From assembly GCF_030369615.1 (NCBI RefSeq), contig NZ_CP128494.1, positions 1,088,001 through 1,152,000 of the forward strand: a stretch of DNA of 64,000 bases, read 5' to 3'. The notes beneath the pieces are model-generated. The model was not told the origin of the DNA. It worked only from the letters and a program-made list of their open reading frames with translations, and ran no database searches. Position numbers and translations under genes: made by a program. The stretch's first letter is position 1. Each line of letters begins with the position of its first letter. The stretch comes from Geobacillus stearothermophilus ATCC 12980 (GTDB lineage Bacteria; Bacillota; Bacilli; Bacillales; Anoxybacillaceae). Below, one piece after another: positions 17,721 through 28,960 of this stretch.

Positions 17721-20429
17721 ATGCCATCGTACACACCGATGATCCAGCAATATTTGCACATTAAAGCGCAATATCCGGACGCGTTTTTATTTTTCCGGCT
17801 TGGCGATTTTTACGAACTGTTTTTTGACGACGCCATCAAGGCGGCGCAAGAGCTGGAAATTACATTAACAAGCCGCGACGGCGGCGATGAACGGGTGCCG
17901 ATGTGCGGGGTGCCGTACCATTCGGCGCAAGGATATATTGAACAGTTAATCGAAAAGGGATATAAAGTCGCCATTTGCGAACAAGTCGAAGACCCGAAAA
18001 CGGCCAAAGGCGTCGTTCGCCGCGAAGTGGTGCAGCTCATCACCCCAGGGACGCTCATGGAAGGCAAAGGGCTCACCGAGAAGGAAAACCACTACTTGGC
18101 GGCGCTCACGCCGTTTGCTGATGGTACATACGGATTGGCTTACGCCGATTTGTCGACCGGCGAGATTCGGCTCACGCTTCTTTCTTCGTGGGAGGAAACG
18201 GCAAACGAATTGCACGCCGTTGGAGCGCGGGAGATCATCGTTGCCACAGACAGCGGCGAAGAGTGGGTGCGCGAGCTGAAAGAGCGGTACGGGGCGGCGG
18301 TCTCTTATGAGGACGACACATCGCTATGCGACGAATGGAACGGCGTCATCGGCCATGTGGTGCAAGAAAAGCTGCGGCAGGCCGCAGCCCGTTTGCTTCA
18401 TTACCTCGTCCGCACGCAAAAGCGGCGGCTCGATCATTTGCAGCCGGCTGAGTTGTATCAAGTTGACCACTATATGAAAATGGACCGACATTCCAAGCTG
18501 CATTTGGAATTGGTCGAAACGGTGCGGTCAAAAGGAAGGAAAGGCTCGTTGTTATGGCTTTTGGATGAAACGGTGACAGCGATGGGCGGGCGGCTCTTAA
18601 AACAATGGCTGGACCGGCCGCTCATTGATCGGCGCGAAATCGAACGGCGCCTCGATTTTGTGGAAACGTTGAAAACGAGCTATTTTGAACGGCAGGAGCT
18701 GCGCGACAGGCTGCGCGGCGTTTACGACATTGAGCGCCTTGTCGGCCGAGTCTCCTACGGCAACGCCAATGCCCGCGATCTCGTGCAGCTGAAAAAGTCG
18801 CTTCTTCAAGTGCCGGCGCTCCGTCAGACGGTCGGCGCGCTGCCGCTCGCTGAAGCGGACAAGCTGTGCGAGCGCCTTGACCCGTGCGAAGAGCTCGTCG
18901 ATTTGCTCGAGCGCTCGATTCAAGAACAGCCGCCGCTTTCCGTCAAAGAAGGGAACCTCATCAAAGACGGGTATGACAAGCAGCTCGATCGCTACCGCGA
19001 TGCGAGCCGCAACGGCAAAGCGTGGATCGCTGAACTTGAGGCGAAAGAGCGGGAAGCGACCGGCATCAAATCGCTCAAAGTCGGCTACAACCGAGTGTTT
19101 GGCTACTATATTGAAGTGACAAAGCCCAATCTCCCCCTTGTTCCGGAAGGACGTTACGAGCGGAAGCAGACGCTCGCCAACGCCGAGCGGTTTATCACCC
19201 CGGAGTTGAAGGAAAAAGAGGCGCTCATTTTGGAGGCGGAAGAAAAAAGCATCGAACTCGAATATGAACTGTTTGTCGCCATTCGCGAGCAGGTGAAGCA
19301 ATACATCCCGCGCCTGCAGACGTTGGCGAAAGCCATTGCCGAGCTTGATGTGCTTCAATCATTCGCAACGATCAGCGACGAGTATCGCTACGTGCGTCCG
19401 CAGTTTTCCACGGAGCGCGTCTTGGTGATTCAAGGCGGCCGCCACCCGGTTGTCGAAAAAGTGCTCGGCGCGCAAATGTACGTGCCGAATGACTGCTACA
19501 TGAACCGCGAGCGGGAAATGCTGCTCATCACTGGACCGAACATGGCTGGAAAAAGCACGTACATGCGGCAAGTGGCGCTCACCGCCGTCATGGCGCAAAT
19601 CGGCTGTTTCGTTCCCGCCGAGCGGGCGGTGCTGCCCATTTTTGACCAAGTGTTCACCCGCATCGGCGCTGCTGACGACCTGTCGGCAGGACAAAGCACG
19701 TTTATGGTCGAAATGTTGGAGGCGTGCCACGCCATCGATCATGCGACACAAAACAGCCTCATTTTGTTTGATGAAATCGGGCGCGGCACATCGACGTACG
19801 ACGGCATGGCGCTCGCCCAGGCGATCATTGAGTACATTCACGACCATATCGGCGCGAAAACACTATTTAGCACCCACTACCATGAACTCACCGCCTTGGA
19901 GCGTTCGCTCCCGCGGCTTTCGAACGTCCATGCCCGCGCCATCGAGGAAAACGGCAAAGTCGTCTTTTTGCATCAAATCGCCGACGGGCCGGCCGACAAG
20001 AGCTACGGCATTCACGTTGCCGAACTGGCCGGGCTGCCGGCTTCGCTCATTGAACGCGCGCGGGCCATTTTAGCGGAACTGGAGAAAGCGGCGGGAAAAC
20101 AGGAAGCCGCCGCAGGCAGGATGGACGATGGCGCTTTGGCGGAAGCGGGTTTGGCTTTTCAGGGGAACGAAGCGTTAGACGTCGGCAGCAAGGTTGAGCG
20201 CGAGAAGGCCTCCCGTCCGTCAGCCGGCGCGGCGCGGGATGGCGTTTTGGCGGAAGCGGCGTTTGAGCAGCTGAGCATGTTTCCTGACCTTGCCCCGGCG
20301 CCTGTGGAGCCGCCGCTTTCAAGCAAAGAGAAAAAGGCGCTCGCGGCGCTGAAAGAGATCAATTTGCTCGAGATGACGCCGCTTGAGGCGCTCAACAAAC
20401 TGTATGAACTGCAAAAGCTCCTCAAGTAA
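17721..20429 (+). CDS. mutS: DNA mismatch repair protein MutS
   Basis: 902 residues. Mismatch-binding FYELF motif near residue 33 ([15 protein letters not shown]), Walker [15 protein letters not shown], Walker [17 protein letters not shown], and the FSTHYHEL helix. It recognises mispairs and recruits MutL. It is somewhat longer than B. subtilis MutS because of a low-complexity linker before the C-terminal LSMF beta-clamp-type motif; that linker contains a short internal duplication (see findings). ATG 17721 follows GGGGAG. mutL starts 15 bp after the stop. Confidence 0.96.
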   Translation: MPSYTPMIQQYLHIKAQYPDAFLFFRLGDFYELFFDDAIKAAQELEITLTSRDGGDERVPMCGVPYHSAQGYIEQLIEKGYKVAICEQVEDPKTAKGVVRREVVQLITPGTLMEGKGLTEKENHYLAALTPFADGTYGLAYADLSTGEIRLTLLSSWEETANELHAVGAREIIVATDSGEEWVRELKERYGAAVSYEDDTSLCDEWNGVIGHVVQEKLRQAAARLLHYLVRTQKRRLDHLQPAELYQVDHYMKMDRHSKLHLELVETVRSKGRKGSLLWLLDETVTAMGGRLLKQWLDRPLIDRREIERRLDFVETLKTSYFERQELRDRLRGVYDIERLVGRVSYGNANARDLVQLKKSLLQVPALRQTVGALPLAEADKLCERLDPCEELVDLLERSIQEQPPLSVKEGNLIKDGYDKQLDRYRDASRNGKAWIAELEAKEREATGIKSLKVGYNRVFGYYIEVTKPNLPLVPEGRYERKQTLANAERFITPELKEKEALILEAEEKSIELEYELFVAIREQVKQYIPRLQTLAKAIAELDVLQSFATISDEYRYVRPQFSTERVLVIQGGRHPVVEKVLGAQMYVPNDCYMNREREMLLITGPNMAGKSTYMRQVALTAVMAQIGCFVPAERAVLPIFDQVFTRIGAADDLSAGQSTFMVEMLEACHAIDHATQNSLILFDEIGRGTSTYDGMALAQAIIEYIHDHIGAKTLFSTHYHELTALERSLPRLSNVHARAIEENGKVVFLHQIADGPADKSYGIHVAELAGLPASLIERARAILAELEKAAGKQEAAAGRMDDGALAEAGLAFQGNEALDVGSKVEREKASRPSAGAARDGVLAEAAFEQLSMFPDLAPAPVEPPLSSKEKKALAALKEINLLEMTPLEALNKLYELQKLLK

Positions 20430-20443
20430 AGGAGGGAGGCCCG

Positions 20444-22336
20444 ATGGGACGCATCCGCAAGCTCGATGACCTGCTGGCAAACAAAATCGCCGCCGGCGAG
20501 GTCGTCGAGCGGCCGGCTTCGGTCGTCAAGGAGTTGGTGGAAAACGCCATTGATGCCCATAGTACGGTCATCAACATCGAGCTTGAAGAGGCGGGAATGG
20601 CGAAAATCCGCGTCATCGACAACGGCGATGGCATGGAGGAAGACGACTGCTTGCTCGCTTTTGAACGTCATGCGACAAGCAAAATTCACAACGAGCACGA
20701 TTTGTTCCGCATCCGCACGCTCGGGTTCCGCGGTGAGGCGCTGCCGAGCATCGCTTCTGTATCCGAAGTGGAGCTGACGACCGGCACGGGCAGCGGACCG
20801 GGAACGAAGCTTGTGCTTCAAGGCGGCGCACTCGTCTCCCGCGAGCGGGCGGCGGGGCGCAAAGGGACGGATATTACCGTATCGAACTTGTTTTTCAACA
20901 CCCCAGCGCGCTTGAAATATATGAAAACGATCCACACCGAGCTCGGCCATGCGGCTGACGTCGTCAACCGGCTGGCGCTCGCCCATCCGGACGTATCATT
21001 TCGCCTCCGCCACCAGGGCAAAACATTGCTTGCCACCAATGGCAGCGGCGATGTCCGGCACGTGCTCGCCGCTATTTACGGCGCCGAGACGGCGAGACAA
21101 ATGATCCCCATCGAAGCGGAATCGCTCGATTTTACCGTTCGCGGCTACATTTCGCCGCCGGACGTGACGCGCGCCTCGCGCAACTACATCTCGCTTGTTG
21201 TCAATGGCCGCTATGTGCGCAGCGTGCCGCTCATAAAAGCGATTGAAGCCGGCTACCATACGCTCTTGCCGATCGGCCGCTATCCGATTGTGTTTTTATC
21301 CATTGAAATGGATCCGGTGCTTGTCGATGTCAACGTCCATCCGGCAAAGCTCGAAGTCCGCTTTAGCAAGGAAGCAGAGCTGAATGAGCTCGTCACAGAC
21401 GCCATCCGCCAGGCATTTCGCGAGCGGACGCTCATTCCGTCCGTATCTGCCGACAGCAAGATGGCAAAACCAAAGGCGGAGCAGGCGGCTTGGACGTTCA
21501 CTCATCGCGTCCGCGAGCCGTCTGTCTTATCGAGCGACATCGGCGGCGGGGAAGATGCGACCGCCCCTTTTGCGCCGCTAACCGGTGACGCACCGGCTGA
21601 GCGGCCATCCGCGGCTGTGCGGACGGATGAATGGGGAATACCGGACGAACATGGGCCCGCTTTCGAGCGAAAGCAGGAGGAAGAGGTGGGAGAAGAACGG
21701 CGTGCCCTCCGCTTGCCGACAGATGGGCAAGCGGAAGATAAAGCGGCGGCCGATCGCCTGCCGCCGCTTTATCCGATTGGACAATTGCATGGGACGTACA
21801 TTTTGGCGGAGAACGAACATGGGCTGTATATGATCGATCAGCATGCGGCTCAAGAGCGGATCAACTATGAATATTTCCGGAAAAAACTCGGCGAAGCCAC
21901 GAAGGAAGTGCAGGAGCTGCTCGTTCCGTTGATGTTTGAATATCCAGCCGACGAGTACGAGCGGATCGCCGCCTGCCGCAATGAGCTGGCGCGCTGCGGC
22001 GTGTTTCTTGAGCCGTTTGGGCCGCGGGCGTTTCTCGTTCGCTCCCATCCGACGTGGTTTCCGAAAGGGAGAGAAAGGGAAATCATCGAGGAAATGATCG
22101 AACAAGTGTTGGCGGCCAAAACGGTCGACATCAAGCAATTGCGCGAACAAGCGGCGATCTTAATGAGCTGCAAGCGCGCCATTAAAGCAAACCAACATTT
22201 GCGCCAGGATGAACTGTTCGCTTTGCTTGAGGCGCTGCGGCAGACGACGGACCCATTTACTTGTCCCCACGGCCGGCCGATCATCGTTCATTTTTCGACA
22301 TATGAAATTGAAAAACTATTTAAACGGGTGATGTAG
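20444..22336 (+). CDS. mutL: DNA mismatch repair endonuclease MutL
   Basis: 630 residues. The N-terminal GHKL ATPase has [32 protein letters not shown] and [11 protein letters not shown] variable acidic linker follows. The C-terminal domain carries the endonuclease motif [12 protein letters not shown], so this is a nicking-type MutL as in other Gram-positives without MutH, plus an [12 protein letters not shown] zinc-region motif. AAGGAGGG lies before the ATG. It forms an operon with mutS. Confidence 0.96.
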   Translation: MGRIRKLDDLLANKIAAGEVVERPASVVKELVENAIDAHSTVINIELEEAGMAKIRVIDNGDGMEEDDCLLAFERHATSKIHNEHDLFRIRTLGFRGEALPSIASVSEVELTTGTGSGPGTKLVLQGGALVSRERAAGRKGTDITVSNLFFNTPARLKYMKTIHTELGHAADVVNRLALAHPDVSFRLRHQGKTLLATNGSGDVRHVLAAIYGAETARQMIPIEAESLDFTVRGYISPPDVTRASRNYISLVVNGRYVRSVPLIKAIEAGYHTLLPIGRYPIVFLSIEMDPVLVDVNVHPAKLEVRFSKEAELNELVTDAIRQAFRERTLIPSVSADSKMAKPKAEQAAWTFTHRVREPSVLSSDIGGGEDATAPFAPLTGDAPAERPSAAVRTDEWGIPDEHGPAFERKQEEEVGEERRALRLPTDGQAEDKAAADRLPPLYPIGQLHGTYILAENEHGLYMIDQHAAQERINYEYFRKKLGEATKEVQELLVPLMFEYPADEYERIAACRNELARCGVFLEPFGPRAFLVRSHPTWFPKGREREIIEEMIEQVLAAKTVDIKQLREQAAILMSCKRAIKANQHLRQDELFALLEALRQTTDPFTCPHGRPIIVHFSTYEIEKLFKRVM

Positions 22337-22339
22337 CCT

Positions 22340-22373
22340 GCGCCCCCTTTGTGCGACAAAGGGGGCGCTTTTT
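22340..22373 (+). terminator. Terminator after mutL
   Basis: 12-bp stem GCGCCCCCTTTG / CAAAGGGGGCGC with T-run. Confidence 0.92.
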
Positions 22374-22544
22374 GTAATCGTTTTGTAATCTACTTTTATT
22401 CTTTCTGTTACAGACGGATTGCTTTGATTTTACTATAATGGCTCATGTGTAGGAATACGTGGTGAATTTTGTAGAGTGATAGCGAATTTTGTATAAACAT
22501 GGATACATAAAGATGGATACATCGACGTCATAGGGGGATGCAGC

Positions 22545-23570
22545 ATGAAAAAAACGGTTATATTGACAAGCACGTTGATCGGTTCCTTGTTGGCCGGCCA
22601 CGCGGCATCGGCGGCGAGCTATACGGTGCAAAAAGGCGATACGCTTTGGAAGATTGCCCGGCAATCCGGCACGACGGTCGCAGCGTTAAAGCAAGAAAAC
22701 GATTTGTCTTCGGATTTGATTTTTCCCGGACAAGTATTGCGCGTCAATGAACCAAATAAATCAAACGAATCTTCTTCGAATACATATACGGTCGAGCCTG
22801 GTGATACGCTAAGCGGAATCGCCCGCAAGTTTAGCACGACTATGGATGCGCTGCTCAAGCTCAATCCAAGCATTACGAACCCAGACTTCATTCGCGCCGG
22901 GCAGAAGTTGCAAGTAGCAGGGGGACAGGAACGTTCCAATACATACAATGTGCAGCCGGCAGCCGTGCCGACAAGCGGCCGGTATATCGTGCAGGCGGGG
23001 GATACGCTGCTTGGGATTGCGAACAAGTTTCAAACGACGGTCGACCGTCTATTGGCACTGAATCCACAAATTACAAACCCGAACATTATTCGCATTGGCC
23101 AAGCCATTAAAGTGGCGGGCGGAACGACTGATGTCCGGGAGGCCAAGCAGCAGGTGTCGGCCGCCAACTCGGCTGCCACTGAGTCGTCCGCATCGCTTGC
23201 CGACCGAATCATCGATATTGCGGAAAAATATTTAGGGGCGCGCTATTTGTATGGAGCAAGCCCGTCGCGCACCGATGTGTTTGACTGCTCATCGTTTACG
23301 ATGCGCGTTTTTGGCGAAGCCGGCATTTCGCTGCCGCGCACATCCATCGCTCAGGCGCAAGCGGGAAGAACGGTGTCGTTTGGCCAGTTGCAAAAAGGCG
23401 ATCTCGTCTTTTTTGATACCGATTCGAACGGCACAATCAACCACGTCGGCATTTATGCTGGCAACGGGCAAATGATCAACGCCACCGTTTCGCTCGGTGT
23501 CACGTATTCGTCGCTCACGTCCTCATATTGGAAAACGCGGTTTGTAAAAGCGGTCCGGGTGCTTAACTAA
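22545..23570 (+). CDS. Secreted peptidoglycan endopeptidase, three LysM domains plus NlpC/P60
   Basis: 341 residues: signal peptide (KKTVILTSTLIGSLLAGHAASA), three LysM repeats each starting YTVQKGDTLWKIA, YTVEPGDTLSGIA and YIVQAGDTLLGIA, then a C-terminal NlpC/P60 domain with the catalytic Cys in FDCSSFTMRVF, His in NHVGIYAGNG and the third polar residue downstream. This is the LytE/LytF/CwlS architecture of D,L-endopeptidases that cut the peptide stems of peptidoglycan during cell separation or elongation. ATG at 22545 has AGGGGGAT upstream. Which of the paralogues it equals cannot be settled by eye. Confidence 0.9.
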   Translation: MKKTVILTSTLIGSLLAGHAASAASYTVQKGDTLWKIARQSGTTVAALKQENDLSSDLIFPGQVLRVNEPNKSNESSSNTYTVEPGDTLSGIARKFSTTMDALLKLNPSITNPDFIRAGQKLQVAGGQERSNTYNVQPAAVPTSGRYIVQAGDTLLGIANKFQTTVDRLLALNPQITNPNIIRIGQAIKVAGGTTDVREAKQQVSAANSAATESSASLADRIIDIAEKYLGARYLYGASPSRTDVFDCSSFTMRVFGEAGISLPRTSIAQAQAGRTVSFGQLQKGDLVFFDTDSNGTINHVGIYAGNGQMINATVSLGVTYSSLTSSYWKTRFVKAVRVLN

Positions 23571-23615
23571 CGGGATGCGTATGGACGTCGGCTTAAACAT
23601 AACCGAATGCGGCGG

Positions 23616-23668
23616 AAGGCTGCTCGCATAAAGCACATTTGTGGCTTTGGCGGGCAGCCTTTTTTTAT
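23616..23668 (+). terminator. Terminator after the NlpC/P60 gene
   Basis: Stem AAGGCTGC / GCAGCCTT enclosing about 30 nt, followed by TTTTTTT. Confidence 0.7.
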
Positions 23669-23756
23669 GCATCCCGTGCAAAGATGTTGCTTCAGCTGCT
23701 GATCGTCACAACCAAGGGAATCATAAGGCCTGTCAATCATTTCGTACATCCTATAA

Positions 23757-23792
23757 TAAGAAAAGGTGTCCCGTTGCTTGAGGGACACCTTT
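23757..23792 (-). terminator. Terminator after the BCCT transporter gene
   Basis: On the minus strand an 11-bp stem AAAGGTGTCCC / GGGACACCTTT is followed by a T-rich tail; it begins six bases after the stop codon at 23798. Confidence 0.88.
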
Positions 23793-23797
23793 GGTCA

Positions 23798-25318
23798 TTA
23801 TTGGATGGGTTTTTTCGCTTTTCGCGTCACTTCCTCCTGAAATGAACGGATAAGGGACAGAACGATCAAAATCATGATGATCGCAAGCGGGAATGCAGCG
23901 ATGATCGAAGCGGTTTGCAACGCTTGCAGACCGCCAGTCCACAGCAAGATCGCCGCAGCTGCCGATTGAATGATGCCCCAGACGAACTTGACCGAATTTG
24001 GCGGGTTTAAACTGCCCTTAGTGGTTTGCATGCCGAGCACAAACGTTGCTGAGTCTGCCGATGTGACGAAAAATGTGCAAATGAGCAAAATGGCAATTCC
24101 CGAGAGCAATGGAGCGAATGGGAAATGTTCGAATGTAAAAAACAGAGCTATTTCTACTCCTTTTTCATTCATTACCTCGCCAATGCCGGCATGTTGGAAC
24201 TGCTCCAAATAAAGAGCTGAGCCGCCAAACACGGAAAACCAAAGGGCGCTGAAAATCGTTGGAACCGCCAAGACACCGATCATAAATTCACGGATCGTGC
24301 GCCCACGGGAAATGCGAGCAATAAACGTCCCCACAAACGGCGCCCATGCGATCCACCACGCCCAATAAAAAATGGTCCACACTTTCGGCCAATCATTTTG
24401 CTCGAACGGGTTGAGCCGGAAACTCATCGAGGGAAGATTTTGTAAGTACGTCCCGATCGTCGACGTGAACACATCCAAAATAAAATTCGTTGGACCGGCA
24501 AACAGCATGAACAACATAAGCAACAATGCGAGCGCAATATTGATGTTGCTCATCCATTTTATGCCTTTGTTTAGGCCGGTTTGCGCCGAGAGCATAAACA
24601 GAGCCGTGACAACCACAATGATGAGCAGTTGTGTTGAAATAGAGTTTGAAATATTTGGGAACAACTGATGCAATCCCCCACTGATTTGAATGGCTCCCAG
24701 CCCTAGCGAGGTGGCGACGCCAAAAATGGTTGCGTATACGGCTAGCGTATCAATGGCTACACCGAGACCGCCTTCTGTCCGCGCTCCTAGCAACGGGCGC
24801 AGCGTGCGGCTGATGACCCCGGCTTCTCGCTTGCGAAACTGGAAGTAAGCGAGCGCCAAGGCAAGGACGCCGTAGATCGCCCATGGATGCAGCCCCCAAT
24901 GGAAAAACGAGTAGCGCATGGCCAGACGGGCCGCTTCCGCCGTTGCCTCTTCTCCTGTTGGCGGCGTGTAATAGTGGGACACCGGTTCGGCCACTCCCCA
25001 AAACACTAACCCGATTCCCATTCCGGCGCTAAACAGCATGGCAAACCACGTCATATAGCTGTATTCCGGTTCTTCCCCGTCGCGGCCGAGGCAGATATTT
25101 CCGTAACGGGAAAAAATAAGAAACAAAGAAAACGCCAAAAACAACGAAGCGCTGAGCAAATAAAACCAGCCGAATTTATCGATCAGAAACGAGTGCACCG
25201 CGTTGCTGACCGCCTTTAAATTGTAGCGTGGCAGCAAAGACTCCGGAACGACTCCCCAAATAATAAACACAATGGCGATCACAATGGAAATAGAAAAGAC
25301 GCTTGTTGTTTTTTTCAT
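23798..25318 (-). CDS. opuD: BCCT-family glycine betaine transporter (OpuD-like)
   Basis: 506 residues and about 12 transmembrane helices. The betaine/carnitine/choline transporter signature is clear: MGIGLVFWGVAEPVSHY, then the helix-8 region WTIFYWAWWIAWAPFVGTFIARISRGRTIREF, which has the Trp-rich substrate site. Close in length to B. subtilis OpuD (512 aa), a sodium-coupled importer of glycine betaine for osmoprotection. The ATG at 25318 has an AAGGAGGAA site on the minus strand. Unusually long charged tails typical of osmosensing homologues are absent; the C-terminus is short and basic. Substrate is inferred from the family. Confidence 0.88.
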   Translation of the reverse strand: MKKTTSVFSISIVIAIVFIIWGVVPESLLPRYNLKAVSNAVHSFLIDKFGWFYLLSASLFLAFSLFLIFSRYGNICLGRDGEEPEYSYMTWFAMLFSAGMGIGLVFWGVAEPVSHYYTPPTGEEATAEAARLAMRYSFFHWGLHPWAIYGVLALALAYFQFRKREAGVISRTLRPLLGARTEGGLGVAIDTLAVYATIFGVATSLGLGAIQISGGLHQLFPNISNSISTQLLIIVVVTALFMLSAQTGLNKGIKWMSNINIALALLLMLFMLFAGPTNFILDVFTSTIGTYLQNLPSMSFRLNPFEQNDWPKVWTIFYWAWWIAWAPFVGTFIARISRGRTIREFMIGVLAVPTIFSALWFSVFGGSALYLEQFQHAGIGEVMNEKGVEIALFFTFEHFPFAPLLSGIAILLICTFFVTSADSATFVLGMQTTKGSLNPPNSVKFVWGIIQSAAAAILLWTGGLQALQTASIIAAFPLAIIMILIVLSLIRSFQEEVTRKAKKPIQ

Positions 25319-25511
25319 CTCATTCCTCCTTATTTGTACAATAATCTCATGAGGATCGTGTTAGCGGTTTTGGGGCTTTGCACTTTTAGGGTAACAAAAT
25401 TCGACAATGAATACAAACGATCCAAATTTTTGACGCATATCATTTTGTGCCATGATTTTTTATCGTGTAAAATAAAATACTTGTAGTTTACCAAAAAAGG
25501 AGGTTATTTGT

Positions 25512-26861
25512 ATGAGCAGCCGCCTGTCGGTCATGGTCAGCATCGTGCTGGCGATGCTCGTCGCGTCCATGGATACGACCATCATGAACACGACAATGCC
25601 GATCATCGCCAAAGAGCTTGGAGGGTTTTCTTTGTACGCCTGGGCGTTTGCGTCATACATGATTACAACGACCGTCCTGTCGCCGATTGCCGGCCGTCTG
25701 TCCGACCTGTTTGGCCGCAAAAACGTATTCAGCTTTGGCATCATTTTATTTTTGATTGGCTCGCTTCTTTGCGGTTTGTCGCAAAATATGGTGCAACTCG
25801 TCCTGTTCCGCGCCGTACAAGGGGTCGGCGCCGGGTTTATGATGCCGTTTCCGGCCATTATCGCCGGTGATTTGTTTCCGGTGGAAAAGCGCGGAAAGAT
25901 CCAGGCGTTTTTTACCGCCATGTGGGGCATTTCCGCCGTCTTGGCGCCGCTTTTAGGCTCGCTGTTTGTCGAATACGCGACATGGCGCTGGATTTTTTAT
26001 GTCAACATTCCCATCTGCTTGCTCTCGCTTGTGACGTTGTTTCCATATAAAGAAGTATATGAACCGAAGCGGGCGGCGGTTGATTATATGGGCGCGGTGC
26101 TGTTTGCGGCGGCGATCAGCTTGCTTTTGCTCGTCACCGTCGTTGCGCGGGGGCAATGGTGGTACGGGGCGGCCGGCGCGCTCTTACTTGTTGCGTTTTA
26201 CTTTTTCGAAAAACGGCAGCCGTCTCCGCTCGTGCCGCTTTCACTTGTTCATCACCGCACGCTCAAATGGATGAACATTAACGGCTTTGTCAGCTGCGTC
26301 GCGCTGTTTGGCACGTCAAGCTACATTCCGCTCTTTTTGCAAAATGTTGCTCATTTATCGGTATTTATCAGCGGCGTTGCCTTGCTTGGCTCGTCCGTTG
26401 GCTGGATGATCGCCGCCGTGCCGGCCGGGAAATGGATTTTGCGCTATGGCTACCGTCCGCTTCTCATCATCGGCAATGTGCTGCTGGTTGCGTCCGGCCT
26501 GCTTCTGGCGCTGCTGAACGAAAGTCACGGATTTTGGTATGTTTTTTTCGTCATGTTTGTCCAAGGGCTGTCATTCGGGTTGACGTCGACCGTTGGGGTC
26601 ATTGGCTCGCAGCAGCTTGCCGACGCTCATGAAAAAGGAATCGCGACATCCTTTTTTATGTTTTGCCGCAATATCGGCACGGCGATCGGCGTGACCGTCA
26701 TGGGAGCGTTTTTGACGAAGGCGCCGACGTTTATGACCGGCATCCATCATTTGTTTTTATTCGGCCTCATTGGCAGCATCGCCGCGCTTGTCACCTCGCT
26801 TTTCATTCATGATGAAGCCGAAGCCGGCCGAAACACGTGGCAGCCGGAAGGAACGGCGTAA
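25512..26861 (+). CDS. MFS drug:proton antiporter-type transporter
   Basis: 449 residues with about 12-14 membrane helices. The DHA2/EmrB-like marks are MLVASMDTTIMNTTMPIIAKELGG at helix 1, the motif A segment GRLSDLFGRKNVF, and FRAVQGVGAGFMMPFPAIIAGDLFP (motif C-like region). Such proteins expel drugs or other amphiphiles using the proton gradient. ATG 25512 follows AAAAGGAGG. It is divergent from opuD across 193 bp and has its own terminator. The substrate is unknown. Confidence 0.85.
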   Translation: MSSRLSVMVSIVLAMLVASMDTTIMNTTMPIIAKELGGFSLYAWAFASYMITTTVLSPIAGRLSDLFGRKNVFSFGIILFLIGSLLCGLSQNMVQLVLFRAVQGVGAGFMMPFPAIIAGDLFPVEKRGKIQAFFTAMWGISAVLAPLLGSLFVEYATWRWIFYVNIPICLLSLVTLFPYKEVYEPKRAAVDYMGAVLFAAAISLLLLVTVVARGQWWYGAAGALLLVAFYFFEKRQPSPLVPLSLVHHRTLKWMNINGFVSCVALFGTSSYIPLFLQNVAHLSVFISGVALLGSSVGWMIAAVPAGKWILRYGYRPLLIIGNVLLVASGLLLALLNESHGFWYVFFVMFVQGLSFGLTSTVGVIGSQQLADAHEKGIATSFFMFCRNIGTAIGVTVMGAFLTKAPTFMTGIHHLFLFGLIGSIAALVTSLFIHDEAEAGRNTWQPEGTA

Positions 26862-26925
26862 GGCGGGGAAGCGGCATGGGTGCGGCCTGTTTGCTCTTTG
26901 CGAGTTGACGGTGAAAGAGGAGGCT

Positions 26926-26970
26926 CATTGAGAAAATCCAGTTGATTTTCTCAATGAAGCAGGCCTTTTC
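26926..26970 (+). terminator. Hairpin/terminator after the MFS gene
   Basis: Perfect 13-bp stem CATTGAGAAAATC / GATTTTCTCAATG (26926-26938, 26944-26956), extended by AGGC and GCAGGCC-like flanks and followed by TTTT. Confidence 0.75.
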
Positions 26971-27001
26971 ATCAAAGATGGCAAAAGAGCCAAAAAAACC
27001 C

Positions 27002-27028
27002 TAAACATTGTCTGTGATCATCCGATAA
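27002..27028 (+). promoter_or_regulatory. Putative sigma-D (motility) promoter of the chemoreceptor
   Basis: TAAA (27002-27005), about 15 bp, TCCGATAA (27021-27028). It matches the sigma-D consensus TAAA-N15-GCCGATAA with one mismatch. Confidence 0.8.
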
Positions 27029-27072
27029 TGTAGATAGAACAACATACTGATTCACAGAAGGAGGATTTGCCA

Positions 27073-28767
27073 ATGAACATGAAAATGACCGTGCGCAGAA
27101 AACTGCTGGCTGGGTTTGGCCTTGTCTGCGTATTGATTGTATGGCTAGTCGGCTTTTCTTATTACGAAATTTCCAAACTGAACGGTACATATACTGTCAT
27201 TGACAAACGGGTGCCGAAGCTCGTCAACGTCAAGGAGCTGGAGGTGCTCATCCACCGCCAAGTCGGCAGCATGCGCGGCTATTTGTTGACTGGCGATGAG
27301 ACGTTAAGGAAAAACTTTGAAAAAGCGCATGAGGAGTACAAGAAAATAAGCGAAAAGCTTGCGGCGAAGCTGACGCGGGAAGAAACGAAACAGCAGCTTG
27401 CCGAGCTCGATTTGCTTGAACAGCAGTTTTACGAACTTGGGCAAAAAACGTTCGACTTAAAAGCGCAAAACAAACCGGAGCAGTACATCGCCCTTGTGAC
27501 CACAACAGGGCGCGACTTAACAACCCAATTTGATGAAAAGGTGAATCAATTGGTCGCTCTCCAGGAGCAGGAAATGAAGAAAGCTAATGATGATGCGAGC
27601 GCATCGGCGGCTGCGGTCAAGCGGCTGATCATCATCGTCGGCTTGTTGACGGTGGCGGCTGGAGCGACCGTCAGCTATTACATCAGCCGCTCGCTTTCCC
27701 GCCCGCTATTGGTGCTGTCGGATGCGGCTGGTCGGATCGCTGCCGGCGATTTGACCAAGACGAAAACCGGCGTCCGCAACCGGGACGAAATCGGCGAGCT
27801 GGCCGCTTCGTTTGAACAAATGGCCCAAAATTTGCGCGAAGTGCTAAAGGAAGTGGCGCAAAACGCCGAGCAAGTCGCCGCTTCGTCGGAGGAGCTGGCA
27901 GCGAGCGCCGAACAGACGAGCAAGGCGACCGAGCAAATCGCCATGACGATTCAGGGCGTTGCTTCCGGCATGGACAAGCAAATGCGAAGCGTGGAAGAAA
28001 CGTCCGCCGCGGTCGATTCGATGTCTGAGAGAATCGAGCAAATTTCCGGACGGGCGCAAAGCGTGTCCGCCATCGCTAGTGAGGCGTCGAGACAAGCGGC
28101 TGAGGGCGGGCAAACGATCGAGGCGGGCGTCGCGCAAATGAACAAAGTGAACGATACGGTCGAGCGGCTGGCTGACCTCATTAAAGGGCTTGGCCACCGT
28201 TCCGAGCAAATCGGCTCCATCATCGAAGCAATCCGCAGCATCGCGGCGCAGACGAATTTGCTTGCGTTAAATGCCGCGATTGAGGCGGCGCGCGCCGGCG
28301 AGCACGGGCGCGGCTTTGCCGTCGTTGCTGACGAAGTGCGGAAGCTCGCCGAGCAATCGGCCCAATCGGCCCAGCAAATCGCGGAATTGATCGATGCCAT
28401 TCAAGAAGAAACGGTCCATGCCGTCCAATCGATGGAGTCGGTCGTCAACGAAGTGACGGCCGGAACGAACGTCATTCGCGCCTCGGGAGAAATGTTCGCC
28501 CGCATTCGCGCCGCCGTGGACGAAGTTGCGGCGCAAATCCGCGACGTATCCACCGCGGTCAGCGACATGGTCTCTTCTTCGGAGCAAATGGTGCGCTCCG
28601 TCCGGCTTGTCGCTGACGTGGCCGAGTCGACATCGGCCGGTGCGCAGGAGGTGTCGGCGGCGACCGAGGAACAGCTGGCCTCGATGGAGGAAATTTCAGC
28701 TTCGGCCGCGTCGCTCTCGAAAATGGCGGACGATTTGCAGGCGATTGTCAACAAGTTTTCATTATGA
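27073..28767 (+). CDS. Methyl-accepting chemotaxis protein
   Basis: 564 residues: N-terminal transmembrane helix ([21 protein letters not shown]), a roughly 160-residue extracellular four-helix-bundle sensor (CHASE3/4HB type with [26 protein letters not shown]), second transmembrane helix ([20 protein letters not shown]), HAMP domain, and a cytoplasmic signalling domain with the highly conserved tip [47 protein letters not shown]. It signals to CheA/CheW. ATG 27073 is 8 bases after AAGGAGG (27058-27064); a TTG at 27067 is too close. The ligand is unknown. Confidence 0.92.
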   Translation: MNMKMTVRRKLLAGFGLVCVLIVWLVGFSYYEISKLNGTYTVIDKRVPKLVNVKELEVLIHRQVGSMRGYLLTGDETLRKNFEKAHEEYKKISEKLAAKLTREETKQQLAELDLLEQQFYELGQKTFDLKAQNKPEQYIALVTTTGRDLTTQFDEKVNQLVALQEQEMKKANDDASASAAAVKRLIIIVGLLTVAAGATVSYYISRSLSRPLLVLSDAAGRIAAGDLTKTKTGVRNRDEIGELAASFEQMAQNLREVLKEVAQNAEQVAASSEELAASAEQTSKATEQIAMTIQGVASGMDKQMRSVEETSAAVDSMSERIEQISGRAQSVSAIASEASRQAAEGGQTIEAGVAQMNKVNDTVERLADLIKGLGHRSEQIGSIIEAIRSIAAQTNLLALNAAIEAARAGEHGRGFAVVADEVRKLAEQSAQSAQQIAELIDAIQEETVHAVQSMESVVNEVTAGTNVIRASGEMFARIRAAVDEVAAQIRDVSTAVSDMVSSSEQMVRSVRLVADVAESTSAGAQEVSAATEEQLASMEEISASAASLSKMADDLQAIVNKFSL

Positions 28768-28797
28768 TGAGCGCCTTTTATGGCGTTCATTTTTTTT
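28768..28797 (+). terminator. Terminator after the chemoreceptor gene
   Basis: Stem TGAGCGCC / GGCGTTCA (G-T pairs allowed) followed by eight T. Confidence 0.75.
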
Positions 28798-28960
28798 CAT
28801 ATGGTTATGGCGAAAGGGAAGAAAGGCGATTTTTCGCGCTGTCATGTATAAAACGATTTGTGGATGGAGAAAACGTATGAAAGAAATGGTTCCATGCACA
28901 GCTGTTTTTATGTATAATGATGGTTGACACAAGTCCCACAACAGAAAGCAGTGACGCGCT

